Positions 44,986 to 55,136 of a stretch of 64,000 nt of DNA are shown here, one piece after another. Under the pieces are notes generated by a model, which saw nothing but the letters and a program-made list of their open reading frames with translations, did no database searches and had not been told where the DNA came from. The translations under genes and the position numbers were made by a program. Source of the stretch: Acinetobacter sp. TGL-Y2 (lineage in GTDB: Bacteria; Pseudomonadota; Gammaproteobacteria; Pseudomonadales; Moraxellaceae); the NCBI RefSeq assembly GCF_001612555.1, contig NZ_CP015110.1, positions 806,001 to 870,000 of the forward strand. Direction: 5' to 3'. The first letter of the stretch is position 1. Each line of letters opens with the position of its first letter.

Positions 44986-47391
44986 ATGAATACGTCACCT
45001 TCAGGTTCATTACTTAAGACGATTTTGGCAGTTGTTGCTGCCATTATCGGTTTAGTCTTGTTGGTTGGAGGGATTTATCTTGCGGTTCTTGGTGGGTCTT
45101 GGTACTACATCATCGCAGGTATATTCTTCATCGTAACAGCAGTTCTGCTTCAAAAGCTAAAAGGCGCAGCACTGACTGTGTATGCTGTACTTGTTCTAGG
45201 TACTGTTGTATGGGGCTTGTGGGAAGTTGGCTCTGACTTCTTTGCACTGGCACCTCGTTTAGATATTTTAGGTCTATTCGGTTTAGCATTGTTAATTCCT
45301 GCGGCAACGCGTGGTTTTGAAAATGCGAAAACAGGCAAAATGGCTTTAATAGGTTCACTCGCCATTACTATTTTAGTGATGATTTATGCTGTCTTTAATG
45401 ATCCTCAAGAAATTCGTGGAGAGTTAAAAACCCAGCAGCCTGAAACAGCCAAACCAATTCCAGGTATTGCAGATTCAGACTGGCCTGCCTATGGCCGTAC
45501 ACAATCTGGTCTTCGCTATTCACCATTAACTCAAATTAATGAATCGAATGTGAAAGATCTACAGGTTGCTTGGACCTACAATACTGGTGATTTTAAAACT
45601 GATCTTGACTCAGGCGAAACCACCAACCAAGTTACACCAATTAAAGTGGGCAACAACATGTACATCTGTACAACCCACCAAAAATTGGTTGCGCTGGACC
45701 CGACTACGGGTAAAGCAAAATGGACCTTTGATCCTAAGTTAAAAGCAGATATTACTTTTCAGCATTTAACGTGCCGTGGTGTTTCTTATTTTGATGTAAA
45801 CAATACAGAAGGTTTCAAAGTTAGCCTTGCTGCGAAAAAATCAGCATCTGTTGAATGTCCTCAAAAAGTCATTTTACCTGTGAATGATGGTCGTTTGGTT
45901 GCAGTCAATGCACAAACAGGTAAAGCATGTTCGGACTTTGGTAAAAATGGCGAAGTTGATCTTCAAAAAGATATGCCATTCCCTTACCCAGGGGGTTATA
46001 TTCCAACTTCACCTCCTGTAGTCACAGGCACCACGATTATTATTGCGGGTTCAACCACTGATAACTATTCTACTGAAGAGCCATCAGGTGTAATCCGTGG
46101 TTATGACGTAAATACTGGCGAACTTTTATGGGTATTTGATACAGGTGCTGAAGATCCAAATGCGATCCCTGCTCCAGGTCAAAAATTTGTTAAAAACTCA
46201 CCGAATGCATGGGCGCCATTGGCATATGATGCTGAATTGGACATCGTGTATGTACCAACGGGTGTGGGTACGCCAGATATCTATGGTGGTCACCGTACTG
46301 AGCTTGATGAACGTTATGCAAACGCTATGCTTGCGATTAATGCAACCACAGGTAAGTTGGTTTGGGATTTCCAGACAACCCATCACGATTTGTGGGATAT
46401 GGATGTACCATCTCAACCGACATTGGCTGACATCAAAGACAAAGACGGCAAGACTGTTCCAGCAATCTATGTATTGACCAAAACGGGCAATGCTTTCGTT
46501 CTTGATCGCCGTAACGGTAAAGCCATTGTGCCGATTACAGAGAAACCTGTTCCACAATCTGTGAAACGTGGTCCACAGACCAAGGGCGAGTTCTATTCTA
46601 AAACTCAACCATTCTCTGATTTTAATTTGGCGCCAAAAGACAAATTGACAGACAAACAAATGTGGGGTGCCACTATGTTTGATCAGTTGATGTGTCGTGT
46701 ATCTTTCCACAAATTGAACTATGAAGGTATTTATACCCCACCTTCTGAAAATGGTACTTTGGTGTTCCCAGGTAACCTTGGTGTGTTTGAATGGGGCGGT
46801 ATGTCTGTAAACCCAGACCGTCAAATTGCTGTGATGAACCCAATTGGCTTGCCATTTGTATCTCGCTTAATTCCACAAGACCCGAACCGTGAACAAACGG
46901 CTAAAGGTGCAGGAACTGAAGCAGGTGTTCAACCGATGTATGGCGTGCCTTACGGTGTTGAAATGGGTCCATTCCTATCTCCATTGGGTCTGCCATGTAA
47001 ACAACCAAGTTGGGGCTTCATTGCGGGCGTTGATTTGAACACGCATGAAACTGTATGGAAACGTCGTATTGGTACGATTCGCGACAGTATGCCAGGTGTT
47101 CCATTACCACCATTTAAAATGGGTGTGCCAATGTTGGGTGGTTCTATCTCAACTGCGGGTAACGTGATGTTTGTTGGTGGTACGCAAGATAACTATATCC
47201 GTGCAATCAATGTAACAAATGGTGATGAACTTTGGAAAGGTCGTCTTCCTGCGGGTGGTCAAGCGACGCCAATGACATATGAAGCCAATGGTAAACAATA
47301 CCTAGTGATTATGGCCGGTGGTCATGGATCGTTTGGTACTAAAATGGGTGACGCTTTAGTTGCTTATGCATTACCTGATCAAAATAATTGA
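44986..47391 (+). CDS. gcd: PQQ-dependent membrane glucose dehydrogenase
   Basis: An 801-residue quinoprotein glucose dehydrogenase. The first ~140 residues form five membrane segments, and the periplasmic part is an eight-bladed propeller with blade motifs such as GDELWKGRLPAGGQATPMTY and VGGTQDNYIRAIN. It oxidises glucose and other aldoses to lactones in the periplasm and feeds electrons to ubiquinone. PQQ and calcium are needed. The length matches A. calcoaceticus GDH-A. It lies after the sugar porin gene; a terminator follows. Cofactor supply depends on PQQ made elsewhere or taken up. Confidence 0.94.
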   Translation: MNTSPSGSLLKTILAVVAAIIGLVLLVGGIYLAVLGGSWYYIIAGIFFIVTAVLLQKLKGAALTVYAVLVLGTVVWGLWEVGSDFFALAPRLDILGLFGLALLIPAATRGFENAKTGKMALIGSLAITILVMIYAVFNDPQEIRGELKTQQPETAKPIPGIADSDWPAYGRTQSGLRYSPLTQINESNVKDLQVAWTYNTGDFKTDLDSGETTNQVTPIKVGNNMYICTTHQKLVALDPTTGKAKWTFDPKLKADITFQHLTCRGVSYFDVNNTEGFKVSLAAKKSASVECPQKVILPVNDGRLVAVNAQTGKACSDFGKNGEVDLQKDMPFPYPGGYIPTSPPVVTGTTIIIAGSTTDNYSTEEPSGVIRGYDVNTGELLWVFDTGAEDPNAIPAPGQKFVKNSPNAWAPLAYDAELDIVYVPTGVGTPDIYGGHRTELDERYANAMLAINATTGKLVWDFQTTHHDLWDMDVPSQPTLADIKDKDGKTVPAIYVLTKTGNAFVLDRRNGKAIVPITEKPVPQSVKRGPQTKGEFYSKTQPFSDFNLAPKDKLTDKQMWGATMFDQLMCRVSFHKLNYEGIYTPPSENGTLVFPGNLGVFEWGGMSVNPDRQIAVMNPIGLPFVSRLIPQDPNREQTAKGAGTEAGVQPMYGVPYGVEMGPFLSPLGLPCKQPSWGFIAGVDLNTHETVWKRRIGTIRDSMPGVPLPPFKMGVPMLGGSISTAGNVMFVGGTQDNYIRAINVTNGDELWKGRLPAGGQATPMTYEANGKQYLVIMAGGHGSFGTKMGDALVAYALPDQNN

Positions 47392-47407
47392 GTTGTTAAC
47401 TCAGTTT

Positions 47408-47436
47408 AAAAAAGCCTGATTCGTCAGGCTTTTTTA
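47408..47436 (+). terminator. Terminator after gcd
   Basis: AAAGCCTGA and TCAGGCTTTTTT form a 9-bp stem with a short loop and a T-run, 17 bases after the gcd stop. Confidence 0.85.
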
Positions 47437-47787
47437 TCATCTTTGCTTTAAAGCACGTTCATTTTTAAGGGCGTAAAAAATGATGTTGATGTGTTGCTAA
47501 AATCTCAATTTGTTCAAAGTCCATTAAAATATCATGATTCATATATGACTCATTTTCAGTGCTGTTTAGATCCAGTGAGATCAAGCGCAAAATTTATGGT
47601 TATATATGAAACACAGAATTTTGAAGCTCCAATGATTGTGATGAATTGAGCAAAAGATAAATGTTATCGAATCAGATTGTGTATTCGATCTGAATGACTT
47701 AAAACCAAATGATTTGAATCATGAGTGCATGACATTTCGATAGCGGATTCGCTGTACTCAGTCACTGTTAAATAAGGCCTGCCATTT
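47437..47787. other. Promoter region of the PQQ receptor gene
   Basis: A 351-base stretch without a gene. It holds a 14-bp palindrome, ATGATTTGAATCAT (47709-47722), 65 bases before the receptor ATG, which may be an operator. No Fur box is seen, unlike the siderophore receptor. Confidence 0.5.
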
Positions 47788-49941
47788 ATGTATCAAAGCG
47801 CGAAATTTCCATTTGTAAGATCGACATTATCCTGTTTGATTGCTTGTGTAGGTCAAAACCTTTATGCAGAAAGTGATTCACAGTCTGTCCAAAAGCTAGA
47901 CACGATTATTATTGAGGCAACACGAACCAATCGTGATGTGATGTCTACACCTGCATCTGCGTATTACCTCACGCAAGAGCCACAAAAAGGCATGAATGTA
48001 AATCTGTCTGAAACCTTAAAAGGTGTGCCGGGTTTACAACTCAATAACCGTGAAAACTATGCACAAGACTTACAAATTTCAATGCGTGGTTTTGGCGCGC
48101 GTTCAAGTTTTGGTGTGCGTGGCGTGCGTTTATACGTCGATGGTATTCCGGCAACCATGCCTGATGGTCAAGGACAAACTTCAAATATTGATTTAAGCAG
48201 TTTGGATCATATTGAAGTGTTAGGTGGTGGTTTGTCTTCACTATATGGAAACTCATCTGGTGGTACGATTCTGACCACAAGCCGCGAAGGAAAGGGGAAG
48301 GATTCAATCACGCTGGGTTATTCAGGTGGCAGTGAAAATAAAGGTCAAGCCAATATCGTGCTACAAGGCGGTGCGAAAAATGCCAATGAACCGAGTTATA
48401 TTCTCAGTTCATCGTATTTTGATACCGATGGCTATCGTGATCATAGTGGCGCAAATAAAACGCTCACTAATACCAAACTCACTTGGGATTTGGATGATGG
48501 CTCAAAAATCAACTGGATCAATAATTACGTTAAAATTGAAGCGGATGATCCAGGGGGATTAACGCGTGATCAATGGAGAGCCAATCCGAAGCAAGTGGCT
48601 GGGAATGTATTTTTATATAATGCACGGAAAGAAATTGAACAGCTACAAACAGGTTTAACGTGGAATAAACCGATTAATGATCAGAACGACGTTTATGCCA
48701 TGGTTTACGCAGGACAGCGTTCTGTGACTCAATATCAATCGATTCCGAAATGTGCTTATGTCGATAAAACAGATATCTGCAAGCCTAATACAATCCAATT
48801 GGGTAAGAAGCATGCCGGTGGTGTAATTGATTTTGACCGTAACTTTTACGGTACAGATATGCGTTGGACGGGTAAGGATATTCTTCCAAATTTAAAACTC
48901 ATTGCCGGTGTTGCAATCGATGGCATGAGCGAAGAGCGTCGCGGTTATCAAAACTTTGTCGGTGAAAATTTGGGTGTAAAAGGTGAGTTACGCCGTAATG
49001 AAGACAATAGCTTGTGGAATATAGATCCTTACTTACAAGCATCTTATGCTTTGAATAAAGACTGGAACTTAGATGCGGGCTTACGCTATAGCAATGTGCA
49101 TTTTAAAACTGAAGATCATTACATTACCGATGTAAATGGTGACAACTCAGGTAAAACCGATTACCAAAAATTATTGCCATCTCTTGCTTTAAGTTGGCAA
49201 ATTGTTCCTGAGTTAATGACCTATGTGAGCTATGCACAAGGTTTTGAAACACCAACCTTTACAGAAATGGCTTATCCTGTCGTAACGAGTAATACAGCAT
49301 TTAGCTTAAAAGCAGCTGAAAGTGAAACTTATGAAATTGGGATGAAATCTGACAATTCATTGGGACAGTTTACAGTTGCAGCTTTTTATACAACAACCGA
49401 CAATGACATTGTCTCAGCAGGTAGTGATGAAGGACGCTCAACTTTCCGTAATGCTGATCAGACGCTAAGACAAGGTTTAGAGCTATCTTGGAATAAAAAC
49501 CTGTGGCGTGATTTATTTGCACAAGCAAGTTATAGCTATATTGATGCAAAATTCGATGCGGATATTCCTGCTCAAGGCACTGTAGCTGCTATTGCAAAAA
49601 ATAATTATATTCCGGGAATTGCCAAGAATCAGGCTTTTGTCAGCTTGGGTTGGAAGCCCGAAAAAGGTTTGCGAGCAGGAGTTGATATGCGTTATAGCGA
49701 TAAAATTTATGTAGATGATGTGAACTCTGATTCAGCACCAAGCTATGTCGTTGCTGCAGCCAATGTTGGGTATAACTGGACCGTCAATGATTGGGCATTC
49801 AATACATTTGCTCGAATTGATAACCTATTTGACAAAGATTATTCAGGTTCCGTAATTGTGAACGAAAGCAATAAGCGTTTCTTTGAACCCGCTGAAGGAC
49901 GTAATTGGAGTACGGGTTTAAGTGTAACTAAAGCTTTTTAA
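47788..49941 (+). CDS. pqqU: TonB-dependent receptor, PqqU/YncD-like (PQQ uptake)
   Basis: A 717-residue outer-membrane receptor. After a signal peptide (ending NLYA), the plug has NLSETLKGVPGLQLNNRENY, RGFGARSSFGVRGVRLYVDG and PATMPDGQGQTSNIDLSS, nearly identical to E. coli YncD, which was shown to import PQQ and renamed PqqU. Later matches include DDPGGLTRDQWRANPKQ, TQYQSIP, WNIDPYLQ and SVIVNESNKRFFEPAEGRN. The C-terminal Phe is typical. The gene follows gcd, whose product needs PQQ, so uptake of external cofactor for glucose oxidation is strongly suggested. The match was judged from memory of the YncD sequence. Confidence 0.88.
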   Translation: MYQSAKFPFVRSTLSCLIACVGQNLYAESDSQSVQKLDTIIIEATRTNRDVMSTPASAYYLTQEPQKGMNVNLSETLKGVPGLQLNNRENYAQDLQISMRGFGARSSFGVRGVRLYVDGIPATMPDGQGQTSNIDLSSLDHIEVLGGGLSSLYGNSSGGTILTTSREGKGKDSITLGYSGGSENKGQANIVLQGGAKNANEPSYILSSSYFDTDGYRDHSGANKTLTNTKLTWDLDDGSKINWINNYVKIEADDPGGLTRDQWRANPKQVAGNVFLYNARKEIEQLQTGLTWNKPINDQNDVYAMVYAGQRSVTQYQSIPKCAYVDKTDICKPNTIQLGKKHAGGVIDFDRNFYGTDMRWTGKDILPNLKLIAGVAIDGMSEERRGYQNFVGENLGVKGELRRNEDNSLWNIDPYLQASYALNKDWNLDAGLRYSNVHFKTEDHYITDVNGDNSGKTDYQKLLPSLALSWQIVPELMTYVSYAQGFETPTFTEMAYPVVTSNTAFSLKAAESETYEIGMKSDNSLGQFTVAAFYTTTDNDIVSAGSDEGRSTFRNADQTLRQGLELSWNKNLWRDLFAQASYSYIDAKFDADIPAQGTVAAIAKNNYIPGIAKNQAFVSLGWKPEKGLRAGVDMRYSDKIYVDDVNSDSAPSYVVAAANVGYNWTVNDWAFNTFARIDNLFDKDYSGSVIVNESNKRFFEPAEGRNWSTGLSVTKAF

Positions 49942-50308
49942 ATTTATTTTTATAGCGAATGTTTAGATTTATTCATTGAACTAAATTGTTATTAATTTTG
50001 ATTTGAAATATGGAATAACAAGCTACGTTAAATTCATATTTTAATGAGTTGGTATATATTGAAATTCAATGAATAAATCAATTGTATGTTTAAATATGCA
50101 TCACCATGTATTGGGTCTTTTATGAATGATTATGATTAAATTTGAAATACAAATTGTACGAAAGGAGACAAGTAGTTACTTAAAGCTACTCAGTAAATAA
50201 AGATAAACATTATGTAGTATTTGCATTGCATATGCTGAAAAATAAAATTCAATAGACTACTCTGAATATTCGAACTACCAATATTAGATATATAGAGGTA
50301 TAAAGAAC
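49942..50308. other. AT-rich gap before the DUF2171 gene
   Basis: A 367-base stretch without a gene or clear signal. GAAAGGAGAC at about 50160 resembles a ribosome site, but no frame follows it. Confidence 0.4.
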
Positions 50309-50539
50309 ATGACAGCCGTTAATATTACAGATATCAAAGAACATTCAAGTGTAATTGCCTCATGTGGCACAAAAGTCGGTGATGTTGATCACCTACAGGG
50401 TGACGATATTAAACTCACCAAACACAGTGATGGTAAACATCATCTGATCCCATCTTCTTGGGTCGGTGAACTGCGTGATGGTCAAGTGGTACTCAATAAA
50501 AACTCGCAAGAAGTGACTGGAAATTGGATTGAAGTTTAA
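50309..50539 (+). CDS. DUF2171 (PRC-barrel-like) small protein
   Basis: A 76-residue protein of the DUF2171 family. It contains GTKVGDVDHLQGDDIKLTK and KHHLIPSSWVGEL, a PRC-barrel-like small beta fold. Such proteins are abundant and often stress-induced in soil bacteria; the function is unknown. A clear terminator follows, so it is transcribed alone. Confidence 0.85.
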   Translation: MTAVNITDIKEHSSVIASCGTKVGDVDHLQGDDIKLTKHSDGKHHLIPSSWVGELRDGQVVLNKNSQEVTGNWIEV

Positions 50540-50561
50540 GTTCTCAAAATCACTTAATTCG

Positions 50562-50590
50562 AAAGAGTCCTCATGAGAGGGCTCTTTTTT
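50562..50590 (+). terminator. Terminator after the DUF2171 gene
   Basis: AAAGAGTCCTC and GAGGGCTCTTT pair with one G-U pair around ATGA and are followed by T residues. Confidence 0.85.
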
Positions 50591-50972
50591 ATGTAAATGG
50601 ATAGATGATTTTAAATGAAATTCTAATTTATATTAACCAAATGCAAATCAATTCAATAAATAAGAAAATGAATAAAACATTCACCTATACATACTTATTT
50701 AGGCTTTAGATATTTGTGATGTTGATTTCAATAAGAAAGCCAAAACCCATATCTGCTTGTAGAACATTTATATGTAAACGATTCTAATTATGTGAAAAAG
50801 AACAAAATACGGACATTTATTGTTACGTTTAAATGTTATTGTCATATTTGATCTGCTATAAAAAATCTAAAATATCTTTTAAAATAAAATTTGATTAATA
50901 GGAATATAAATAAATGTTAATCAAATTCAATATTTTATATTGGATATGTGGTCTAAAGTGGGTAGAAGAGCT
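50591..50972. other. AT-rich gap
   Basis: A 382-base AT-rich stretch without a gene or a recognised signal. Confidence 0.4.
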
Positions 50973-51461
50973 ATGAAAATACTGATTTTGGGTGTAATTC
51001 TAATTATAGTCATTGCTTTCGTTTATGGTTTATACAGACTGAGCCGAAATCATCATCGTTATACGCTTTTTAATCTTAAAAATATTGATCTCAACAACAT
51101 CCACCTCAATCGTTTATTTAAACCTGTACACAAAGATTCAAAGGTTCAATCTATAGTGATGGTCGAACAGATCAGCCCTGAAGATATAAAATTATTCGAT
51201 GATGTAGCCAAATTGTTTTTCGAAAAGCAGATTCGAAAGTATGAGCTGGATGCTGCCCAACACATTCAGGCAGAATTTCTAAATAAAATGCCCACGCAGA
51301 CCCAAACTCAAATTAAACAATTTGATTTAGGCGAATGGTCAGTTTTTTGGTCTTATAAGCATCAATCCTTAGAATACTATGCAAGCCGCTATGGAATTTT
51401 CTATACCCATGTCGATGCCAAAGGCGTTGAGCATAAACAGGAATACATGTTTGCCGTGTAA
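50973..51461 (+). CDS. Hypothetical protein with N-terminal membrane anchor
   Basis: A 162-residue protein. One hydrophobic segment (residues 3-22, ILILGVILIIVIAFVYGLYR) is followed by a basic region and a soluble part with an amphipathic helix (LFDDVAKLFFEKQIRKYEL). It has no recognised domain. The ATG at 50973 follows AGAAGAG; longer in-frame starts lack a ribosome site. It stands alone, with no operon partner. Confidence 0.6.
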   Translation: MKILILGVILIIVIAFVYGLYRLSRNHHRYTLFNLKNIDLNNIHLNRLFKPVHKDSKVQSIVMVEQISPEDIKLFDDVAKLFFEKQIRKYELDAAQHIQAEFLNKMPTQTQTQIKQFDLGEWSVFWSYKHQSLEYYASRYGIFYTHVDAKGVEHKQEYMFAV

Positions 51462-51575
51462 TCGAATCATAAGCATCTTCATTTAGAGTTCATACGTCAT
51501 CTTAAAACATCAGACACATGCTGATCAGGTTATAAGCAGAAAATGATAGAACTAAAGATGAGCCTAAAAATAAAA

Positions 51576-52461
51576 CTAAAGCAGATGATCAAAGGCCGCT
51601 ATGATTTCATTCCAAATCTGCTCTGATCCTTTTCTAAAATATCCCATATGGCCAATTTCTTTAAGTCCATAATCTGCTCATGGATATTTACAAAGGTCAG
51701 TCAGCATCACTATAGAACTGCATGAAAGCTTGTTTGGATAGAGGAAGGGCCCAATCATCGTCAAGTGCGGACACGGCAAAAATTTTGGTTTTCACTTTTG
51801 CATAGTTTGCCTTTAAGGCATGTAATGCTGGATCTGCAAAAAAGTAAGTCGGATGTTTACACCATTTGCGCTACTCTTGATAAACCTCCAAAGGTAAATC
51901 TGCCCCCATGTTGAGTTTACTCCAAGGTAAATAACCTTTGAGTGCGACCATGGGCGGGAAAATAATATTCCACATTACAGACACCTTAAATTTTTCCTTA
52001 AATGGCATGTATCCTGCCCAACCTGCACCTGTGCCGAAGCAGTATATAGCCGTGACTTTGTCATGATTTGAAGTTAAGCCTAGAGCTTGCCCACCGTATG
52101 AGTGTGCAACGATAAACAGTGCTAACTCATTTTCATGATAACTCTTGATAGTCGTAGCAAGGCCTAAATTGCTCCAATTTAAATAGGATATTTTGAAAGC
52201 TCTTAACTGTTTCGATGCGGACGCGGCAACACTGCGATAATTAAAAGTAAGCACCTCATAACCTTGCTGTGCAATATATTCAGCGAAGCGACGATAAAAA
52301 GGCTGCGGTACACCTGTTGCGCTCGCCACAATAATTTTAGCTTTTATCGTCTGGTTAGGGACATAGCGAATTCCAGACAAAACATAGCCATCATGGGCTT
52401 GAAACTGCACAGTTTCGGTTTGAAATAAAAGAGCGTCTTTCATTTTTAAATGGTGCATCAT
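51576..52461 (-). pseudogene. Alpha/beta hydrolase, broken by a stop and a frameshift
   Basis: The intact part (52461 to 51871) starts MMHHLKMKDALLFQTETVQF and has the nucleophile motif VAHSYGGQAL. A TAG at 51871 stops it after LEVYQE where the frame continues RKWCKHPTYFFADPALHAL, in which a Trp codon (DWRRWC-like) is expected. A later change of frame near 51700 leads to GLKEIGHMGYFRKGSEQIW, the catalytic-His region. Full length would be about 290 residues. It lies next to an enoyl-CoA hydratase gene of the same strand. Confidence 0.82.
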
Positions 52462-52489
52462 CTTTTTCTCATTTTTGTTTTAAACCCAT

Positions 52490-53275
52490 TTATTTGCCTT
52501 GAAAGTGTGGCGTTCGACGTTCAAGCATGGCATCAACACCTTCTTGTACATCCGAAGTACCCAGTAAAGGCATGAGGTGCCGATGTAGTTGTTTAAAGGC
52601 TTCATTCTCACTCATTTCAAGCGCGTCTTTAGCAGCAGCAATGGTGGCTTGAACCGCAAGCGGTGCAGCCATTGCAATGCTCCTGGCCAATTCAAGTGCG
52701 CGTTTCAAAGGATGCTCCTCGGTCACTTCACAAATCAAATTCATCTCTAAGGCTTGCTGTGCATTAAAAGTATCGCCCGTCAGTAGGTAACGCATGGCTT
52801 TGTTCCATCCTGCGGCCTTGACAAAGCGAGCGCTTGCTCCCCCAAAGGGTAAAATACCTCTTAATACTTCCAGTTGAGCAAACTGTGTATTGGACTGAGC
52901 AATACCGATGTCTGCATTGAGCATTAATTCGATTCCCGCGGTATAGCAGTAGCCATGCACAGCGACAATGACCGGTTTTTTGCGTACGCGTCCTGATGTG
53001 CCCCAAGGATTAATGATGTCTGGATCAGAAGAGAAGATACCTGAAGATATTTTGCCTTGAAGCTGAACCAAATCAAGTCCTGCAGTAAAATGCGCTCCAT
53101 GCGCGAAAATGACCGCACAGCGTAATTCCGTATCGTTTTCATATTCAGTCATGGCTTGGGAGAGATCATCAATCATATATTGATCAAATGCATTACGCTT
53201 TTGCGCCCGATCTAGTCCGAGGAGCAAGACATGATCACGTTTTTCCCGGCTGACTCGTCCTGTATGTTCTGTCAT
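52490..53275 (-). CDS. Enoyl-CoA hydratase/isomerase family protein
   Basis: A 261-residue crotonase-fold protein. FAHGAHFTAGLDL and AVHGYCYTAGIELMLNADIGIA form the oxyanion-hole region; Glu-type catalytic residues at the usual hydratase places are partly altered (LRGILPFGGASARF), so the exact activity (hydratase, isomerase or hydrolase) is open. The ATG at 53275 is chosen over a longer start because AAGGAT lies upstream and the family core begins shortly after. The hydrolase pseudogene downstream was probably co-transcribed. Confidence 0.85.
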   Translation of the reverse strand: MTEHTGRVSREKRDHVLLLGLDRAQKRNAFDQYMIDDLSQAMTEYENDTELRCAVIFAHGAHFTAGLDLVQLQGKISSGIFSSDPDIINPWGTSGRVRKKPVIVAVHGYCYTAGIELMLNADIGIAQSNTQFAQLEVLRGILPFGGASARFVKAAGWNKAMRYLLTGDTFNAQQALEMNLICEVTEEHPLKRALELARSIAMAAPLAVQATIAAAKDALEMSENEAFKQLHRHLMPLLGTSDVQEGVDAMLERRTPHFQGK

Positions 53276-53483
53276 GGTTATTTTTATCCTTTTTATCGAT
53301 TGCAATGTCTTAGTTTTAAAGCAGGAAATGCTGCAGGTCAAAACTGTTGGGTTCATATTTGTATTTATTCAGTCATGCGGAATTTTTGAGTGCCCTTAAG
53401 CTTCTGCATATATGCAGGCTGAGGATTAGCTTACTGTTTTACTGATCTGAAAAATCATTGTGGTTTTTGCCATATTTGATGCG

Positions 53484-53499
53484 TAAACGCTTGCGTTTA
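53484..53499. promoter_or_regulatory. TAAACGC-TT-GCGTTTA palindrome upstream of pnuC
   Basis: A perfect 7-bp inverted repeat with a 2-base centre, 46 bases before the pnuC ATG. It is well placed to be an operator, for instance for an NAD-metabolism regulator; no such regulator is in the window. Confidence 0.55.
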
Positions 53500-53545
53500 A
53501 TTTTCGAGTTTTCATAATAGGACATCCTTAGAGTGAAAGCCTGCC

Positions 53546-54127
53546 ATGTCACCTTTAGAAATTTTTGCTGTTGTCATTAGTGTGATTGGCGTGAGCCTCA
53601 CGGTACTACGAAATATGTGGTGCTGGTTTTTCAACCTAATCGCTTTTGTACTCTATGCCTATTTGTTTTATGAATATAAGCTCTATGGTGAAACCATTTT
53701 GCAATTTTTCTTTATGGGCATGAATGTCTATGGTTTTTACTTTTGGCTTAAAGCGAAACATATTGATCATGAAATTTCGATTGCACCTATTTCACGCACG
53801 CATGTGATCTTGCAAATGATCATGGCCGCGGTGGGCGGTTTAATGTTCGGGCTGACGTTAAAATATTTCACAGATGCTTCACTGCCCATACTGGATGCAC
53901 AACTGGCGGCTTTTAGTCTACTTGCAACCTATTGGACCAGTCGAAAACATATTGCGACTTGGGTACTTTGGGTGTTTGTCGATATTATTTATGTGGGTAT
54001 GTTTTACTATAAAGCGTTGTATTTAACCGCAGGGCTGTATGCTGCTTTTGTACTATTGGCTACTTTTGGTTGGTGGCAATGGACTAAAATCTGGCACAAA
54101 CAACATGCGGAGCATTCTGTTATTTAA
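53546..54127 (+). CDS. pnuC: PnuC-type nicotinamide riboside transporter
   Basis: A 193-residue PnuC-family membrane protein with about seven segments. SPLEIFAVVISVIGVSLTVLRN, CWFFNLIAFVLYAYLFYEYKLYG and GFYFWLKA cover the N-terminal half; TSRKHIATWVLWVFVDIIYVGMF and FGWWQWTKIW the C-terminal end. PnuC moves nicotinamide riboside by facilitated diffusion for NAD salvage; relatives carry thiamine. The palindrome upstream may control it. Confidence 0.88.
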   Translation: MSPLEIFAVVISVIGVSLTVLRNMWCWFFNLIAFVLYAYLFYEYKLYGETILQFFFMGMNVYGFYFWLKAKHIDHEISIAPISRTHVILQMIMAAVGGLMFGLTLKYFTDASLPILDAQLAAFSLLATYWTSRKHIATWVLWVFVDIIYVGMFYYKALYLTAGLYAAFVLLATFGWWQWTKIWHKQHAEHSVI

Positions 54128-54172
54128 AAAATGCGTTTGTATCAGAATTTGAATTTTCCATGGTGAAATAGG

Positions 54173-54457
54173 ATGCTACGATTGAATATACTTGATTTTA
54201 ATCATCATCAGTTGGCTAAGTTCGATGCTTTGGCAGCAAAAATTCAAACTGATCCTGAGCGCTATCTTAATTTCGATTCTGTATCTGATTTTTATAAAGC
54301 GACATGGTTAGATGACTTTCCAAGCGGTACCACATGGTCATGTACAGGACTAGATGATGGTGCAGATGAATTTGATGCACGAATTCAGTATCGTCATCGA
54401 GTGCTGAAGATCACAGTACGTGGGGATATTGACGTGAGTATTGAAATATTGAAGTGA
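54173..54457 (+). CDS. Hypothetical protein
   Basis: A 94-residue acidic soluble protein (LDFNHHQLAKFDALAAKIQT, then DDFPSGTTWSCTGLDDGADE). No family is recognised. It lies 45 bases after pnuC in the same direction and may be co-transcribed with it. Confidence 0.55.
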   Translation: MLRLNILDFNHHQLAKFDALAAKIQTDPERYLNFDSVSDFYKATWLDDFPSGTTWSCTGLDDGADEFDARIQYRHRVLKITVRGDIDVSIEILK

Positions 54458-55136
54458 ATTAAAGCGTTTTAAATGTGAGTGAATAATATAATAATAGATC
54501 TCTTTCAATCGTTAAAAACCTTTTAATTAAAAATAATCTTTCAAGGCTGCTTAAATGGTAACTGAAAGTTCCTGCTCTCTAGGATGAGAAATTTATTCCG
54601 CAAAAAGATGAGAATTTGTGATTAAAACTTTCCTCTTGCGCAGCAGTACTGCTCATCTTCTACAAAGAGTGAGAACTTCCGCTGTCAATTTAGAGTTATT
54701 CAAAAATCATTGATTAAAAATGAAGTTGTATATCTCAAAGTAGGCAAATCTTGAATAAAAATCAGACGAAACAAATGGAATTGGCTATACTAAAATAAAA
54801 TTTGACCTTGTTTTATCAAGGCTACTCCTAGAAAAAATCGGTTTCAATTAAACACTAGGCCTAAGTCATAGAAATCATAGCCTTGAAAATTCTAAGTTTA
54901 ACGTGCTAGATTAACAATCAAAGTGTGATGGATTTCACTTTTATAGGGGGACTGTTTGATATGAGCTTAAAGGACTTAGGTTTATGATGGAGAGCAACAT
55001 ATATTGTATAGGTATTCAAGATTATAAGTTAAAGCTATGACTTAAGGATGTAACTTACAGATCTAATCTACACATTATCAATAAAAATCATCTACAGCGC
55101 ACATTACATCTGTTTTAAAAGAGATGAACCAAAACT
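54458..55136. other. Long gap without a gene
   Basis: 679 bases with no convincing gene. AGCAGTACTGCT (54642-54653) is a perfect 12-bp palindrome. Two GATGAGAATTT-like units (near 54583 and 54606) lie close by. It may contain the promoter of the diguanylate cyclase gene. Confidence 0.4.

Noticed and set aside
46198..46824. Long minus-strand frame inside gcd
   Set aside because: It is a shadow of a conserved quinoprotein gene, with a composition unlike real proteins of the window.
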